Below, one piece after another: positions 25,227-34,108 of a DNA stretch of 64,000 nt. Where the stretch lies: the NCBI GenBank assembly GCA_050180235.1, contig JBFXEJ010000004.1, positions 62,001 through 126,000 of the forward strand. The letters run 5' to 3'. This DNA is from JAABRU01 sp050180235. Its GTDB lineage: Bacteria > Desulfobacterota > Desulfobacteria > Desulfobacterales > Desulfococcaceae. A model generated the notes under the pieces. The model was not told where the DNA came from. It was given only the letters and a program-made list of their open reading frames with translations, and did not search any database. The translations under genes were made by a program, and so were the position numbers. The number at the start of each line of letters is the position of its first letter. Position 1 is the stretch's first letter.

Positions 25227-25724
25227 GCAGTTCAGAAAGTCAGAGAAATCTGTTCGCGAGTATCTGAAAGATGATAACAAAGCGTTCAACCGGACAGTCA
25301 TGTCGGGCTGCCAGTTACCTCGTAGTTATAACTCAAGAAAAAAATATTTTGGAGAATAAAAATGTTATACCAAATCGCTATTGAAAATATATTTATGAAA
25401 CACACCCCTGCTCCTATCAGGAGGGGATTTTCTGAAAAAATCAATGGAGAATCGGCATGATATGAAATCTGAAAAATAATTGGGCATAAGGTTCTGCTGA
25501 CATTTTACCTCAGCAATATGAGAGCACCTGAAATGTCAACAGAACCCAATCAGAAAAAAATGACTGCATTGTATAAAATCAATGGAGATTTGCTATCATT
25601 TGTATCATTTGTCCAATCTCCTTTCGTGTCAGTTTCAGAAACCGGCTCAGAATTGCTTTTTCCAAAAGTTCTGTCAAAATTTTGTTTGTGCATTCAGGCA
25701 GTGTGTATTCCGTCTTTATTTCTC
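25227..25724. other. Gene-free stretch with repeat fragments
   Basis: Holds a family C/D hybrid fragment (25377-25458: ATACCAAATCGCTATTG to CAATGGAGAATCGGCAT), a motif TATGAAATCTGAAAAATAAT near 25461 that recurs inverted near 39300, and a hairpin with the arms GGTTCTGCTGACATTT (25490-25505) and AAATGTCAACAGAACC (25531-25546). No convincing gene is seen. Confidence 0.6.
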
Positions 25725-27884
25725 TCAATGCTCCTTAATGCCAAGCTGCTTCATTTTCAGATACAGGGTTTTTCTTCCCACCCCAAGCATTTTTGCTGCT
25801 TTTGTGCGGTTCCATTTGCAGAGTTCCAGTACACCCAAAATATGTTTTTTTTCAAAATCTTCCACAGCATTTTGCAGACAGGGATTTGCATCTGCTGCAT
25901 TGCCTGCCATTGCAATGAAATTCGCTGAACCGCTCCGGATTCTGCCGCCGGGAAAATCCAGTGAATTCAGGCTTACATACCGCTGAATCGTATTTTCCAG
26001 TTCCCTCACATTTCCGGGCCAGTCATATTCGCGCAGCATATCCAGTTCATGACCGCTGAGTATTGCCCTGCCTGTGGGATCATATTTTTTCAGAAAATAT
26101 TCTGCCAGAAGCGGAATATCCTCCCTGCGTTCCCAAAGCCGGGGCATGTAAACGGGAATAATATGAATGCGGTAGAAAAAATCCTCCCGTATCCGGCCAT
26201 CGCGAATCAACTGCTCCAGATTGCGGTTAGTCGCGGCTATTATCCTGACATCAGGTTTGCGGACTTCCAATCCGCCGATGGGTGTGTATCCTCCGCCTTC
26301 CAGCACACGGAGCAGTTTCACCTGCATGTCTTCCGAGATTTCACCAAGTTCATCCAGAAACAGGGTTCCGCCGGACGCATGATCAAAAAAACCGGGTTTG
26401 TCCCTGTCCGCTCCGGTAAAACCGCCTTTACGGTATCCGAAAAATTCACTTTCCATCAAATCCCGCGGAATCGCGCCGCAGTTGACCGGCACAAAACGGT
26501 TTGCACTGCGCTCGCTCATATCGTGAACCGCACGGGCCACCAGTTCCTTGCCTGTGCCGGATTCACCGTAAATGATGACATTGGCATCTGCTGCTGCCGC
26601 GCGCAGAATCATTTCATACACCTGCTGCATAACCATGCTTTTGCCCACAATACTGCCGAAACGGAAACGATCCTTTGCAGCAGAACGCAGCCGCATATTT
26701 TCCTTTTGCAGAAAAATATCCCTTTCCTTTACCGCGAGTTCGGCCTGTTTGCGCTCATGGATGTCCAGAATCACAGTCTGCTGGTGTGTCACAGAATCAT
26801 CTGCATCAAAAACCGGTGAACTGACTGCATAACACCAGCGTCTGTCTCCGGATCTGCGGAATTCGTATTTCACGGTTTCTCCCGCGAATACCTTTTTCTG
26901 CGCGCACCATTCACAGGGTTCATCCCGTCCGTATAGAAGCTGATAACAGAATTTTCCGCTTCTGTCCTGTCCGATGAAATTTTTCAATGCCCGGTTCATA
27001 AAGGAAATCCGGAAATCCGCAGAACATATATAGATAAATCCCTCAAATGCCTCCACAATGCCGCTGAGTTTGGATTCACTTTCCCGCAGGCTGCGTTTTG
27101 CCATTTTCAGGGAAGTGATATCCAGCATCGAGGCCACACTGCATTCTGTTCCGGAAATCATATCCACCCGTACAAACACATTTTTCCGGCTGCCAAAGCG
27201 GTCTGACAAAGTGAATTCATATTCAATCGGCACATTTTCCGCAGATTTTCTGCGTTCAAAATGATACTGAACCATCCGATCCAGATCTTCGGGAAAAGCA
27301 ATAATCGCAGGCCATTTCATTTTTCCCTCAATTTCCTCTTTGGAATAACCGCTCAGTTTCTGAAATCCAGCGTTGGCAAGGGAAATAGTCATGTCTTTTT
27401 CAATGATGATGGTGGCTGTTCCCGTGTTTTCAAACACAGCCCGGTAACGGATTTCATTTTCCTTCAATGCCCTAGAAATGCTTTTCTGTTCACTTATATC
27501 TTCAACAAAACCTTCCAGATATTTCACTGTTCCGTCTTTTTCCCTTGCAGTGCGCACATGAATGCGGCAGTCCATGACAGAGCCGTCTCTGCGGTAAAAC
27601 CGGCTTTCAAAATTCAGAACATGATCCTGTTTTCTTATCAGGTCCATGAGTTTTTTGCGATGGGCAGAATTGACATACACATCATTGGCAATATTTTTTA
27701 CAGAAGACAGGTATTGTGCAGCAGAATCATAGCCCAGCATCCTTGCCAGGGCCGGATTTGCATCCAGAAGACGGCCATCCGGCGTGGAGCGCAGAATGCC
27801 CACAGGCGCGTATTCAAACAGATCTTTGTATAATAAAAGATTTTCCGTCATTTCTTTGTCTGCATTGAGAGGCATAAAAAACAT
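25725..27884 (-). CDS. Sigma-54-dependent transcriptional activator with three PAS domains
   Basis: 719 residues from MFFMPLNADKE; a start at 27875 or 27971 is possible, since no clear ribosome site decides it. Three PAS domains occupy about 20-135, 140-265 and 270-390. The AAA+ domain has Walker A GESGTGKE, the sigma-54 contact loop as GGFTGA instead of GAFTGA, Walker B GGTLFLDELGE and the Arg finger region. The C-terminus is a Fis-type helix-turn-helix (NRTKAAKMLGVGRKTLYLKM). There is no receiver domain, so it likely senses a small molecule or redox state directly. Target genes are unknown; the window has a sigma-54 site at the PEP-CTERM gene. Confidence 0.92.
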   Translation of the reverse strand: MFFMPLNADKEMTENLLLYKDLFEYAPVGILRSTPDGRLLDANPALARMLGYDSAAQYLSSVKNIANDVYVNSAHRKKLMDLIRKQDHVLNFESRFYRRDGSVMDCRIHVRTAREKDGTVKYLEGFVEDISEQKSISRALKENEIRYRAVFENTGTATIIIEKDMTISLANAGFQKLSGYSKEEIEGKMKWPAIIAFPEDLDRMVQYHFERRKSAENVPIEYEFTLSDRFGSRKNVFVRVDMISGTECSVASMLDITSLKMAKRSLRESESKLSGIVEAFEGFIYICSADFRISFMNRALKNFIGQDRSGKFCYQLLYGRDEPCEWCAQKKVFAGETVKYEFRRSGDRRWCYAVSSPVFDADDSVTHQQTVILDIHERKQAELAVKERDIFLQKENMRLRSAAKDRFRFGSIVGKSMVMQQVYEMILRAAAADANVIIYGESGTGKELVARAVHDMSERSANRFVPVNCGAIPRDLMESEFFGYRKGGFTGADRDKPGFFDHASGGTLFLDELGEISEDMQVKLLRVLEGGGYTPIGGLEVRKPDVRIIAATNRNLEQLIRDGRIREDFFYRIHIIPVYMPRLWERREDIPLLAEYFLKKYDPTGRAILSGHELDMLREYDWPGNVRELENTIQRYVSLNSLDFPGGRIRSGSANFIAMAGNAADANPCLQNAVEDFEKKHILGVLELCKWNRTKAAKMLGVGRKTLYLKMKQLGIKEH

Positions 27885-28120
27885 CCGATCAGAAGAAAAA
27901 ACTTGATTATTGGATGAAAATCTGTATTTCCTGTAAACAGGATAACACAGAAACAGCAAAAATGTAAACACAGAAACCCGGTTTGCATCTGAGAGGATGT
28001 CTGATATTTGCAGATTTTCAGGGAAGATAAATTTCCTGAAGTACCGTTTCAGGTGTCAGGGAACAGATACAGCGCACTGAAACCGGTATATCAGCAATTT
28101 TCAAATCCTTTAGGTTTTTA

Positions 28121-28208
28121 AGGTGATTTCTGAAAATAAATATCCCGTTTCAGTTTACAGGCACAGGGCAAAAGCTGGAAGCTTTTGATACTTTTCCGGA
28201 AATCACCT
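28121..28208 (+). repeat. Family B element, copy 4 (short)
   Basis: AGGTGATTTCTGAAAATAAA to GGAAATCACCT, about 15 bases shorter than the other copies. The orientation of the core is inverted compared with copy 1. Confidence 0.85.
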
Positions 28209-28305
28209 AACCACAAGGCAGAAAAGACTGTGCGCACAGATTAAAATTTTCTCACAGAGATCACAGAGAATTTTCCATGAGACTTTGGGAAAAGTCAGGA
28301 GCATT

Positions 28306-29409
28306 ATGTTTTCCCTATTGAAAAAAATTTTTGCACAGATTTCAGGAAAAACGGAAAAGCAGGTTTTCCGGGAAAAGGAAAGCCAGTCGCCGGATACGCA
28401 TGGCAACAAGCGGAAATCAGGCAGGAAAGACAGTCTGAATCAGGGAAATATCCATAAAAAGATACAGAAAAATGAACCTTCCGGGGCACAAAAAGCAGCA
28501 GTTCCGGTTCAGTCTGTTCAGAAAAAGAAAAGTTCCCATCCCCTGCCTTCCGGGAAGAAAAACAGGAAAGCATCTGCAAAAGTCCGCGACAGGCACGGCA
28601 TTCCTGTGTATGAAAAACATACGGATTTTTCAAAATATTTTGCAGAAGAACCCCAAAAACCGGAAACTGCGGCAAAGGAGAGTCAAACGGAAAGTCCTGC
28701 TCTTCCAAAGCCAAAGCGCGTCCGGGAAAAAACCGGGAAGGAGTGCCAAACGGAAAGTTTGGCTACTACAAAGCCAAAGCGCGTCCGGGGGAAAAAACAG
28801 ATTACTGCAAAAGCAAATGTCCGTACCCCCGGTTCTGTTCCCCGAAACAAACATGGCATTCCCCTGTTCAGGGAAGAAGATGATTTTTTCCGCTATTTCA
28901 GAGATGAAAATTCCGGAGAAATGTACCGCCAGTCCCCTGAGCGCAGCACCCGTTTCCCCCAGCATTCCCTGCACAATTCCCTTCATTCCAATGATGCGGC
29001 AGATGATTTTCAGACCCTGCTGCATCAGTCTCTTGGAGAACGCGGGATGGAGGATATGCTGAAAAAGAAATTTGAAGGTCAGGCACAGGTTCCGCCCAAA
29101 CCCCTGCGCAAAAAAATTGCAGAATATCCTCCTCCCCAAGAAGTTATGGATCTGCACGGATGCACAGCGGATCAGGCTGAGGAAAAAACCGAGGCATTTA
29201 TCCGCAGAGCCAGACACAAGGGAATGCGAACCCTGCTGATTATTGTGGGAAAAGGGCTTCATTCAGAGGGAAAGGCTGTGCTGCCGGATGTGGTGGAAAA
29301 CAGACTTGTTTTATTAAAGCAGAAAAACTGGGTGCTGAGTTATGAATGGGAGAAAAAAATTCAGCGCAAAAGTGGGGCTGTGATTGTTTATCTCATTGAT
29401 TTGGGATGA
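28306..29409 (+). CDS. Smr-domain protein with repeated linker
   Basis: 367 residues from MFSLLKKIFAQ, with AGGAGC upstream. The C-terminal 90 residues are an Smr (small MutS-related) domain with the DLHGCT and GKGLHSEG motifs, usually a nicking endonuclease or RNA-binding module. The long N-terminal part is Lys/Arg/Ser-rich and contains two internal repeats: HGIPVYEKHTDFSKYF versus HGIPLFREEDDFFRYF, and SQTESPALPKPKRVR versus CQTESLATTKPKRVR. It converges with and overlaps the glycosyltransferase gene by 22 bases. Confidence 0.85.
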   Translation: MFSLLKKIFAQISGKTEKQVFREKESQSPDTHGNKRKSGRKDSLNQGNIHKKIQKNEPSGAQKAAVPVQSVQKKKSSHPLPSGKKNRKASAKVRDRHGIPVYEKHTDFSKYFAEEPQKPETAAKESQTESPALPKPKRVREKTGKECQTESLATTKPKRVRGKKQITAKANVRTPGSVPRNKHGIPLFREEDDFFRYFRDENSGEMYRQSPERSTRFPQHSLHNSLHSNDAADDFQTLLHQSLGERGMEDMLKKKFEGQAQVPPKPLRKKIAEYPPPQEVMDLHGCTADQAEEKTEAFIRRARHKGMRTLLIIVGKGLHSEGKAVLPDVVENRLVLLKQKNWVLSYEWEKKIQRKSGAVIVYLIDLG

Positions 29410-30470
29410 TTTCCCATCACATCCGCGACCGCAGACCAGACTGTGTCAAAAGCAATATCAGACATGCAGTATTTTTCTCCCAGCGGACATACTGGCCGGG
29501 AATGTCCGCAGGGACGGCAGGGAAATTCAGCCGCGATAATCCTGTCCTGTCTGCGTCTTGGCCCCCAGATTTCCCATTTTGTCGGCCCGAACAGGGCAAT
29601 AACCGGTGTATTTACAGCAGTGGTTATGTGAATGGGTGCAGAATCATCTCCGATCAGACACCGGCTTTTCTTTATCAGTGCAGGCAGATCGCCCAGAGAA
29701 ACCTGACCGGCCAGATTTACCGGTTTTTCCTCCATATTTCCCGCGATTTCGGCACATATTCTTTCATCTTCCCGGCTGCCGGACAGAATAACATGAATCC
29801 CGTAAGTCCTTGCAATATGATCACCAAGCCGGGCAAAACGATCCGCAGGCCAGCTTTTATACGGCCTGCGCGCTCCCGGATGAATGATGGCAAAGGCTTC
29901 ATCTGCTTTCAGTCCCCGCGCGGAAAGAATGTCATTGATATGCGCTGTCTGTTCTGAAGTGACAGCGATAAAGGGATGAATGTCAGTCCCGGACAGACCA
30001 AAGATTTCAGCGGCTTTAAGATGATGATCCACAGTATGGATGCTTCCGGGAATAATATCAATCTGCCTGTTGCAGGCCAGAATTTTCCCCAATCTGCTGT
30101 CTCCGGCATATCCGATACGCAGCCGGGCACCGGACAGGCGGGCAAAAAGTGCGGATCTGTCATTTCCGGTCAGATCAATGACTGCATCATATTTCTCTTT
30201 TCTCAGCAGAAAGATAAAATCTGCTTTGTATCTGATACTTTTTTTGGCTTTTTCATAATCAAAAACCAGAACTTTGTCAGCATGGGGATGGGAATTCAGA
30301 ACAGATTCAGTTCCCCGGTTGACAAGTATATGGGTCTGAATTTCGGGAAGCCCGGTTTTCAGTGTTTTCAGCAGGGGAGTTGTGAGTATCACATCCCCGA
30401 TATAGCGCATCCGGATGATCAGAATTTTTCTGATTTCAGGCAGTTGCATATTCCCCTGATTTCTTTTCAT
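29388..30470 (-). CDS. Glycosyltransferase family 9 (heptosyltransferase-like)
   Basis: 360 residues of the ADP-heptose:LPS heptosyltransferase family. Signatures are ILIIRMRYIGDVILTTPLL at the N-terminus, HPGARRPYKSWP in the middle, and GDDSAPIHITTAVNTPVIAL plus FGPT in the donor site. It likely adds a sugar to the LPS core at the inner membrane. ATGA overlap with the upstream glycosyltransferase shows an operon. A start at 30449 (AGGGG upstream) is an equally good choice. Confidence 0.88.
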   Translation of the reverse strand: MKRNQGNMQLPEIRKILIIRMRYIGDVILTTPLLKTLKTGLPEIQTHILVNRGTESVLNSHPHADKVLVFDYEKAKKSIRYKADFIFLLRKEKYDAVIDLTGNDRSALFARLSGARLRIGYAGDSRLGKILACNRQIDIIPGSIHTVDHHLKAAEIFGLSGTDIHPFIAVTSEQTAHINDILSARGLKADEAFAIIHPGARRPYKSWPADRFARLGDHIARTYGIHVILSGSREDERICAEIAGNMEEKPVNLAGQVSLGDLPALIKKSRCLIGDDSAPIHITTAVNTPVIALFGPTKWEIWGPRRRQDRIIAAEFPCRPCGHSRPVCPLGEKYCMSDIAFDTVWSAVADVMGNHPKSMR

Positions 30471-31636
30471 TTCCTGGCGCAGGAAATATTTTTTGTGACA
30501 AAATCCGCGATCCCTCTGGCCCGGTTTTCCCAGGACAGTTCTTTTGCCCTTTCCTCTGCCATCAGGCTCATATGCCGGTAAATTTCCGGTGAATCAAGCA
30601 CTTGCAGAACCGCTTCCACAAACCTGTCCTCATCATCCGGAAGAACATACCGGCAGGCACTGCCCATGACTTCCCGTACAGAGGGCAGATCGCTTCCAAT
30701 GGCTGGAAGTCCGTGCGAAAGATAATCCAGGGCCTTGACCGGGCAGGTCAGATAGCGGTTGTAATAGGTGTCTTTCAGCATGACCACCCCGGCTGCGGCC
30801 TTTTCCGACACAAGCCTGTGCATATCTTCGGGCGGAGCAAAAGGCAGAAATTTAACATTATTTTCAATACCCATTTTTCGGCTTTTTTCCCAAAGATGGG
30901 GAATCTCCGAGTCCTTGCCTCCCAGAAAAAGGAGTTTCACCCTGTGGACAGATAATTTTGCAGATACCCGCAACAGGAAATTCAGGCCTTTTTCATCGTG
31001 CATGTGACCCACATATACCAGAGTCCGGCGTCTGCGCCGCTGTTCCGGATCAGCAGTATGGTTCACTGCGGCTGTTCCCAGGGGAAAAGCGCAGGACGGG
31101 ATACCGGGAAAAACCCTGCGGTATAAATCCTGCTGTGTATGGGTGATGCAAATCAGACCGTCCATACGTGGCAGGAACAGATGCTCATATATCTTTTCCC
31201 TCCGGTGTTCACCTTTTGTTTTTTCCATCCAGGAAAGATCCGCATAAAAATCATGGAGTTCATAGTATCCGCTGATTTTCGGATGCCGCCGCAGCCACAC
31301 AAGAAACCAGAGAAATCCTGATTCACGGGTAATGACTGTAACCTGATCTTTCCGGCACAGGGTTCTGATAAGACGCAGGGCATAAAAAAAGATGGGAATA
31401 CTGTAGGTGCTGCCACCTTTATGCCAGCGGCGAATCCTGTGAATGTGAAAATGCGGATTGGGTTTCAGACCGTAGAATTTTTCCAAATCCGCATGGGTAT
31501 CTGAACCTTCACCGGCTCCTACACAGAAATGGGTTTCAAATCCGATATCTGAAAAGGAGTATGCATTATGAACGGCCACATTGACAATAGGTCCGGGCGT
31601 TTTCCAGTTGCGTTTGTTAATCCAGATAAAAATCAT
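30467..31636 (-). CDS. Glycosyltransferase family 4
   Basis: 389 residues, GT-B fold. The C-terminal half has YVGHMHDEKGLNFLL, LLFLGGKDSEIPHL and the donor-binding region VKALDYLSHGLPAIGSDLPSVREV. It probably transfers a sugar from a nucleotide donor in LPS or exopolysaccharide synthesis. It is the first gene of a two-gene unit with the GT9 gene. Confidence 0.85.
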   Translation of the reverse strand: MIFIWINKRNWKTPGPIVNVAVHNAYSFSDIGFETHFCVGAGEGSDTHADLEKFYGLKPNPHFHIHRIRRWHKGGSTYSIPIFFYALRLIRTLCRKDQVTVITRESGFLWFLVWLRRHPKISGYYELHDFYADLSWMEKTKGEHRREKIYEHLFLPRMDGLICITHTQQDLYRRVFPGIPSCAFPLGTAAVNHTADPEQRRRRRTLVYVGHMHDEKGLNFLLRVSAKLSVHRVKLLFLGGKDSEIPHLWEKSRKMGIENNVKFLPFAPPEDMHRLVSEKAAAGVVMLKDTYYNRYLTCPVKALDYLSHGLPAIGSDLPSVREVMGSACRYVLPDDEDRFVEAVLQVLDSPEIYRHMSLMAEERAKELSWENRARGIADFVTKNISCARK

Positions 31637-32044
31637 TATGCTGCATCATTCCAAAATTTTTGTTTTGGCAGTGGTATTTTGACTGATAAATATCACCGCA
31701 GTAAACTTTCATCATAACGGTTAATAAACATTTTTATGTGCTGTCTTTCCCGTACTGCCGGAAACGCTCTGAAGGGGAACATTTCTCTATGATTCCCAAT
31801 AATCTGTCTGTATAAACATCAGCACGTTTACGGCAGTCAGGGAAAGGGAGCCCCTCAACTTCAGAGCGTGTTTGAAAAGTCTGTTTCCCCTTTTGCAAAA
31901 GGGGCAGGGGGATTTTTTCCGCATCCGCCTGAGAAGCCCCATCAGTCCCCCTTTAAAAAAAGGGGAAGATGTCCGGACAGGGGCTTTTCAAACATCCTCT
32001 AATAAAACATAAATTATATCAGTCAAAAAAATAGCACCGATTTT

Positions 32045-32116
32045 TTAATCTCTGTACTTATTAATAATTTCAATATATTCATCAGTGAAATCATGTATAA
32101 AACTGAAGGGTTCCAT
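32045..32116 (-). CDS. Possible 23-residue peptide
   Basis: The frame encodes MEPFSFIHDFTDEY then IEIINKYRD, with AAGGAATCC ahead of the ATG. It is AT-rich, unlike the repeats on either side. It may be a small protein or the remnant of a larger gene. Evidence is only the ribosome site and open frame. Confidence 0.2.
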   Translation of the reverse strand: MEPFSFIHDFTDEYIEIINKYRD

Positions 32117-32418
32117 TTTGGATTCCTTTTTTATTATTAATTAATATTATTTAAATCAATCTATTACAGCATATATCAACTGACATAAAAGTGCAACAGT
32201 AAAATTCAATATTTTAAAAGCAAAATTCGTGCCATAAAAAACCAAAACCGATTCGCCATTGAAAAGATACAATTTAAAAAAATCCCCTCCTGAGAGGGGG
32301 CAGGGGTGTGTCTGTTCCCGAACCCTGACAAACCCCTTTATCCCCTCTCAAGAGGGAAATGAGAACTTAACAGCCCTGCTCTCAGGCGGGGATTTGTCCC
32401 GAAAAATTGGAGAGATTA

Positions 32419-32556
32419 AGGTGATTTCCATTAATGATTATACCGTTTTTCGTAGGGCGGGCACGGCTTTTTGTGCCCGCCGTCCTGCTGAAACGGCGGG
32501 CACAAAAAGCCGTGCCCACCCTGCAATGATGGTTCATTTTTTCATGGAAATCGCCT
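32419..32556 (+). repeat. Family A element, copy 4
   Basis: AGGTGATTTCC to GGAAATCGCCT, nearly identical to copy 1 over its length. Confidence 0.85.
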
Positions 32557-32637
32557 AACAGCCCTGCTTTGCAAAAGGGGGAAACAGACTTTTAAGACAC
32601 GCTATCAGAAAAATTTCTCTCAGAATTTTTTATACTC

Positions 32638-32666
32638 TTGACAATACAGCACTGATTTTATACTAA
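32638..32666 (+). promoter_or_regulatory. Sigma-70 promoter for adk
   Basis: TTGACA at 32638-32643 with either TATACT (32659, 15-base spacer) or TACTAA (32661, 17-base spacer) as the -10. The leader is about 165 bases. Confidence 0.65.
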
Positions 32667-32832
32667 ACAGCAAAACATTTTTTTGGAAAATCCGGGTTCC
32701 CCATATGGAATCCGGGATATTTGCATGAAAATCAGGATATTGTTATTCTTTTTTTGTTTTGTGGCCTTCAGGTCACTGTGTCAGGGGAATGTCAGACAGA
32801 AAACACTTACTTTTACTTCAGAGAGGAAAGAC

Positions 32833-33507
32833 ATGAACATTTTGATTTTCGGGCCCAACGGCAGCGGCAAGGGAACACAGGGAACTTTGATCAAGGACAA
32901 ATTCAAAATTGCACACATTGAATCCGGTGCGATTTTCCGTGAAAACATCAAGGGCGGCACTGAACTGGGCAAAAAAGCCAAAGCATATATTGACAAAGGC
33001 GACCTGGTTCCTGACGAAATCACCATACCCATGATTCTGGATCGTCTGAAAAAAGATGACTGCAAAAGCGGCTGGCTGCTTGACGGCTTTCCCCGCAACA
33101 AAGTCCAGGCCCAAAAACTGGATGAGGCTCTGAAAAAAGCAGGCATCAAACTGAATTTTGTGGTGGAAATCCTTTTGGACAGAAAGATTGCCAAAGACAG
33201 AATCATGGGACGCAGACTCTGCGTCAATGACAACAACCATCCCAACAATATTTTTATTGACGCCATCAAACCCAATGGGGACAAATGCCGGGTCTGCGGA
33301 GGTGCTCTTTCCTCCCGTGCGGATGATCAGGATGAGGCAGCCATTGACAAGCGTCATTCCATTTATTATGACACCAATACAGGCACACTGGCCTCGGCCT
33401 ATTACTTCAGAGACCTTGCCAAAACCGACAAATCCATGAAATATGTCACGGTTGACGGCAGCAGCCCCATCAACAAGGTAAAAGATGAACTGCTTTCCCA
33501 ACTGTAG
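32833..33507 (+). CDS. adk: Adenylate kinase with metal-binding LID
   Basis: 224 residues. It interconverts AMP, ADP and ATP; in sulfate reducers it also handles AMP from sulfate activation. P-loop GPNGSGKGTQ has Asn where most have Pro. LLDGFPRN is the AMP-site motif. The LID carries Cys130-x5-His136-x15-Cys152-x2-Cys155, the spacing reported for the Zn/Co/Fe-binding enzyme of Desulfovibrio gigas. The start has AGAGGAAAG upstream; the ATG at 32683 adds an unrelated hydrophobic leader. A terminator follows. Confidence 0.93.
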   Translation: MNILIFGPNGSGKGTQGTLIKDKFKIAHIESGAIFRENIKGGTELGKKAKAYIDKGDLVPDEITIPMILDRLKKDDCKSGWLLDGFPRNKVQAQKLDEALKKAGIKLNFVVEILLDRKIAKDRIMGRRLCVNDNNHPNNIFIDAIKPNGDKCRVCGGALSSRADDQDEAAIDKRHSIYYDTNTGTLASAYYFRDLAKTDKSMKYVTVDGSSPINKVKDELLSQL

Positions 33508-33576
33508 TTCTGATTCAGCGATGTCCTGCCCTTTTCTCCGGGAGCAGTGAAAAATCGCATATATCATTAGCAAAAC

Positions 33577-33624
33577 AGCCCGCTGCCCGGCCTTTTCATC
33601 CGGCCGGAATGCGGGCTTTTTTTT
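33577..33624 (+). terminator. Terminator after adk
   Basis: AGCCCGCTGCCCGGCC and GGCCGGAATGCGGGCT form a GC-rich stem, followed by a T8 run. Confidence 0.9.
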
Positions 33625-33642
33625 ATGCGGCACAAAAAGTTC

Positions 33643-33671
33643 TTGCAAATCCGGATATTCTGTTATATAAA
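33643..33671 (+). promoter_or_regulatory. Sigma-70 promoter for rpsU
   Basis: TTGCAA at 33643-33648, a 17-base spacer and TATAAA at 33666-33671, upstream of the S21 gene. Confidence 0.7.
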
Positions 33672-33758
33672 ATAACGTTTATATTTAGAGATAAAAATAA
33701 CCACCGGGAAAATAATATATTTATTCTTAAACAGGTGGAAAGAAAGGGGCGAAGAAGT

Positions 33759-33971
33759 TTGAAAGCTATCGAAGTCAGGGTTATTGACAACGACCTGGAA
33801 AAGGCCATGCGCATTCTCAAGAAAAAAATTCAGAATGACGGGCTTTTCAAACGGCTCAAGCTGAAAAAAAGCTATGAAAAGCCGAGCGAATACCGGCGTC
33901 GGAAAGAGCGCGAAGCCGTAAGACGGCAGCGGATTGCTGCTTCCAGACGCAGATACAGCAACAGCAGATAA
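33759..33971 (+). CDS. rpsU: 30S ribosomal protein S21, TTG start
   Basis: 70 residues. S21 starts as (M)KAIEVRVIDNDLEKAMRILK and continues with the family's KKxxxNDGLFKRLK and a basic tail (RRRKEREAVRRQR). No ATG lies at this position. TTG at 33759 fits the family N-terminus exactly, with AAAGGGG a few bases further upstream. An ATG at 33609 would add 50 unrelated residues spanning the promoter. Monocistronic, flanked by terminators. Confidence 0.9.
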   Translation: MKAIEVRVIDNDLEKAMRILKKKIQNDGLFKRLKLKKSYEKPSEYRRRKEREAVRRQRIAASRRRYSNSR

Positions 33972-33992
33972 TGGCAGAATGTGTTTATGCGG

Positions 33993-34029
33993 CCCGGCGG
34001 GACAGTTTCTGTTCTGTCCGGGTTTTTTT
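33993..34029 (+). terminator. Terminator after rpsU
   Basis: CCCGGCGGGACAG and CTGTCCGGG pair (with a short bulge) ahead of T7. Confidence 0.85.
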
Positions 34030-34108
34030 GCACAAAGGTGTTTCTGATGCATCCGTGCCGGAGTGCGGAAAGCGTTTTTTATCTCATCTTTAAGTCTCTC
34101 CCATCCGG

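Larger units (their letters stand above)
31637..32637. other. Repeat-rich gene-poor region
   Basis: About 1 kb. Related sequences near 31862-31895 (AGCGTGTTTGAAAAGTCTG) and 32565-32604 are inverted, bounding a 0.74-kb block. The block contains a second inverted pair (GTGTTTGAAAAG/CTTTTCAAACAT, 31866-31995), AT-rich unique sequence with one 23-codon open frame (32045-32116), a CCCCTCCTGAGAGGGGG palindrome at 32283, and a family A element. Confidence 0.6.

Noticed and set aside
25518..25928. Open frame overlapping the end of the sigma-54 activator gene
   Set aside because: Most of it is antisense to the conserved Fis-type helix-turn-helix; no motif is seen.
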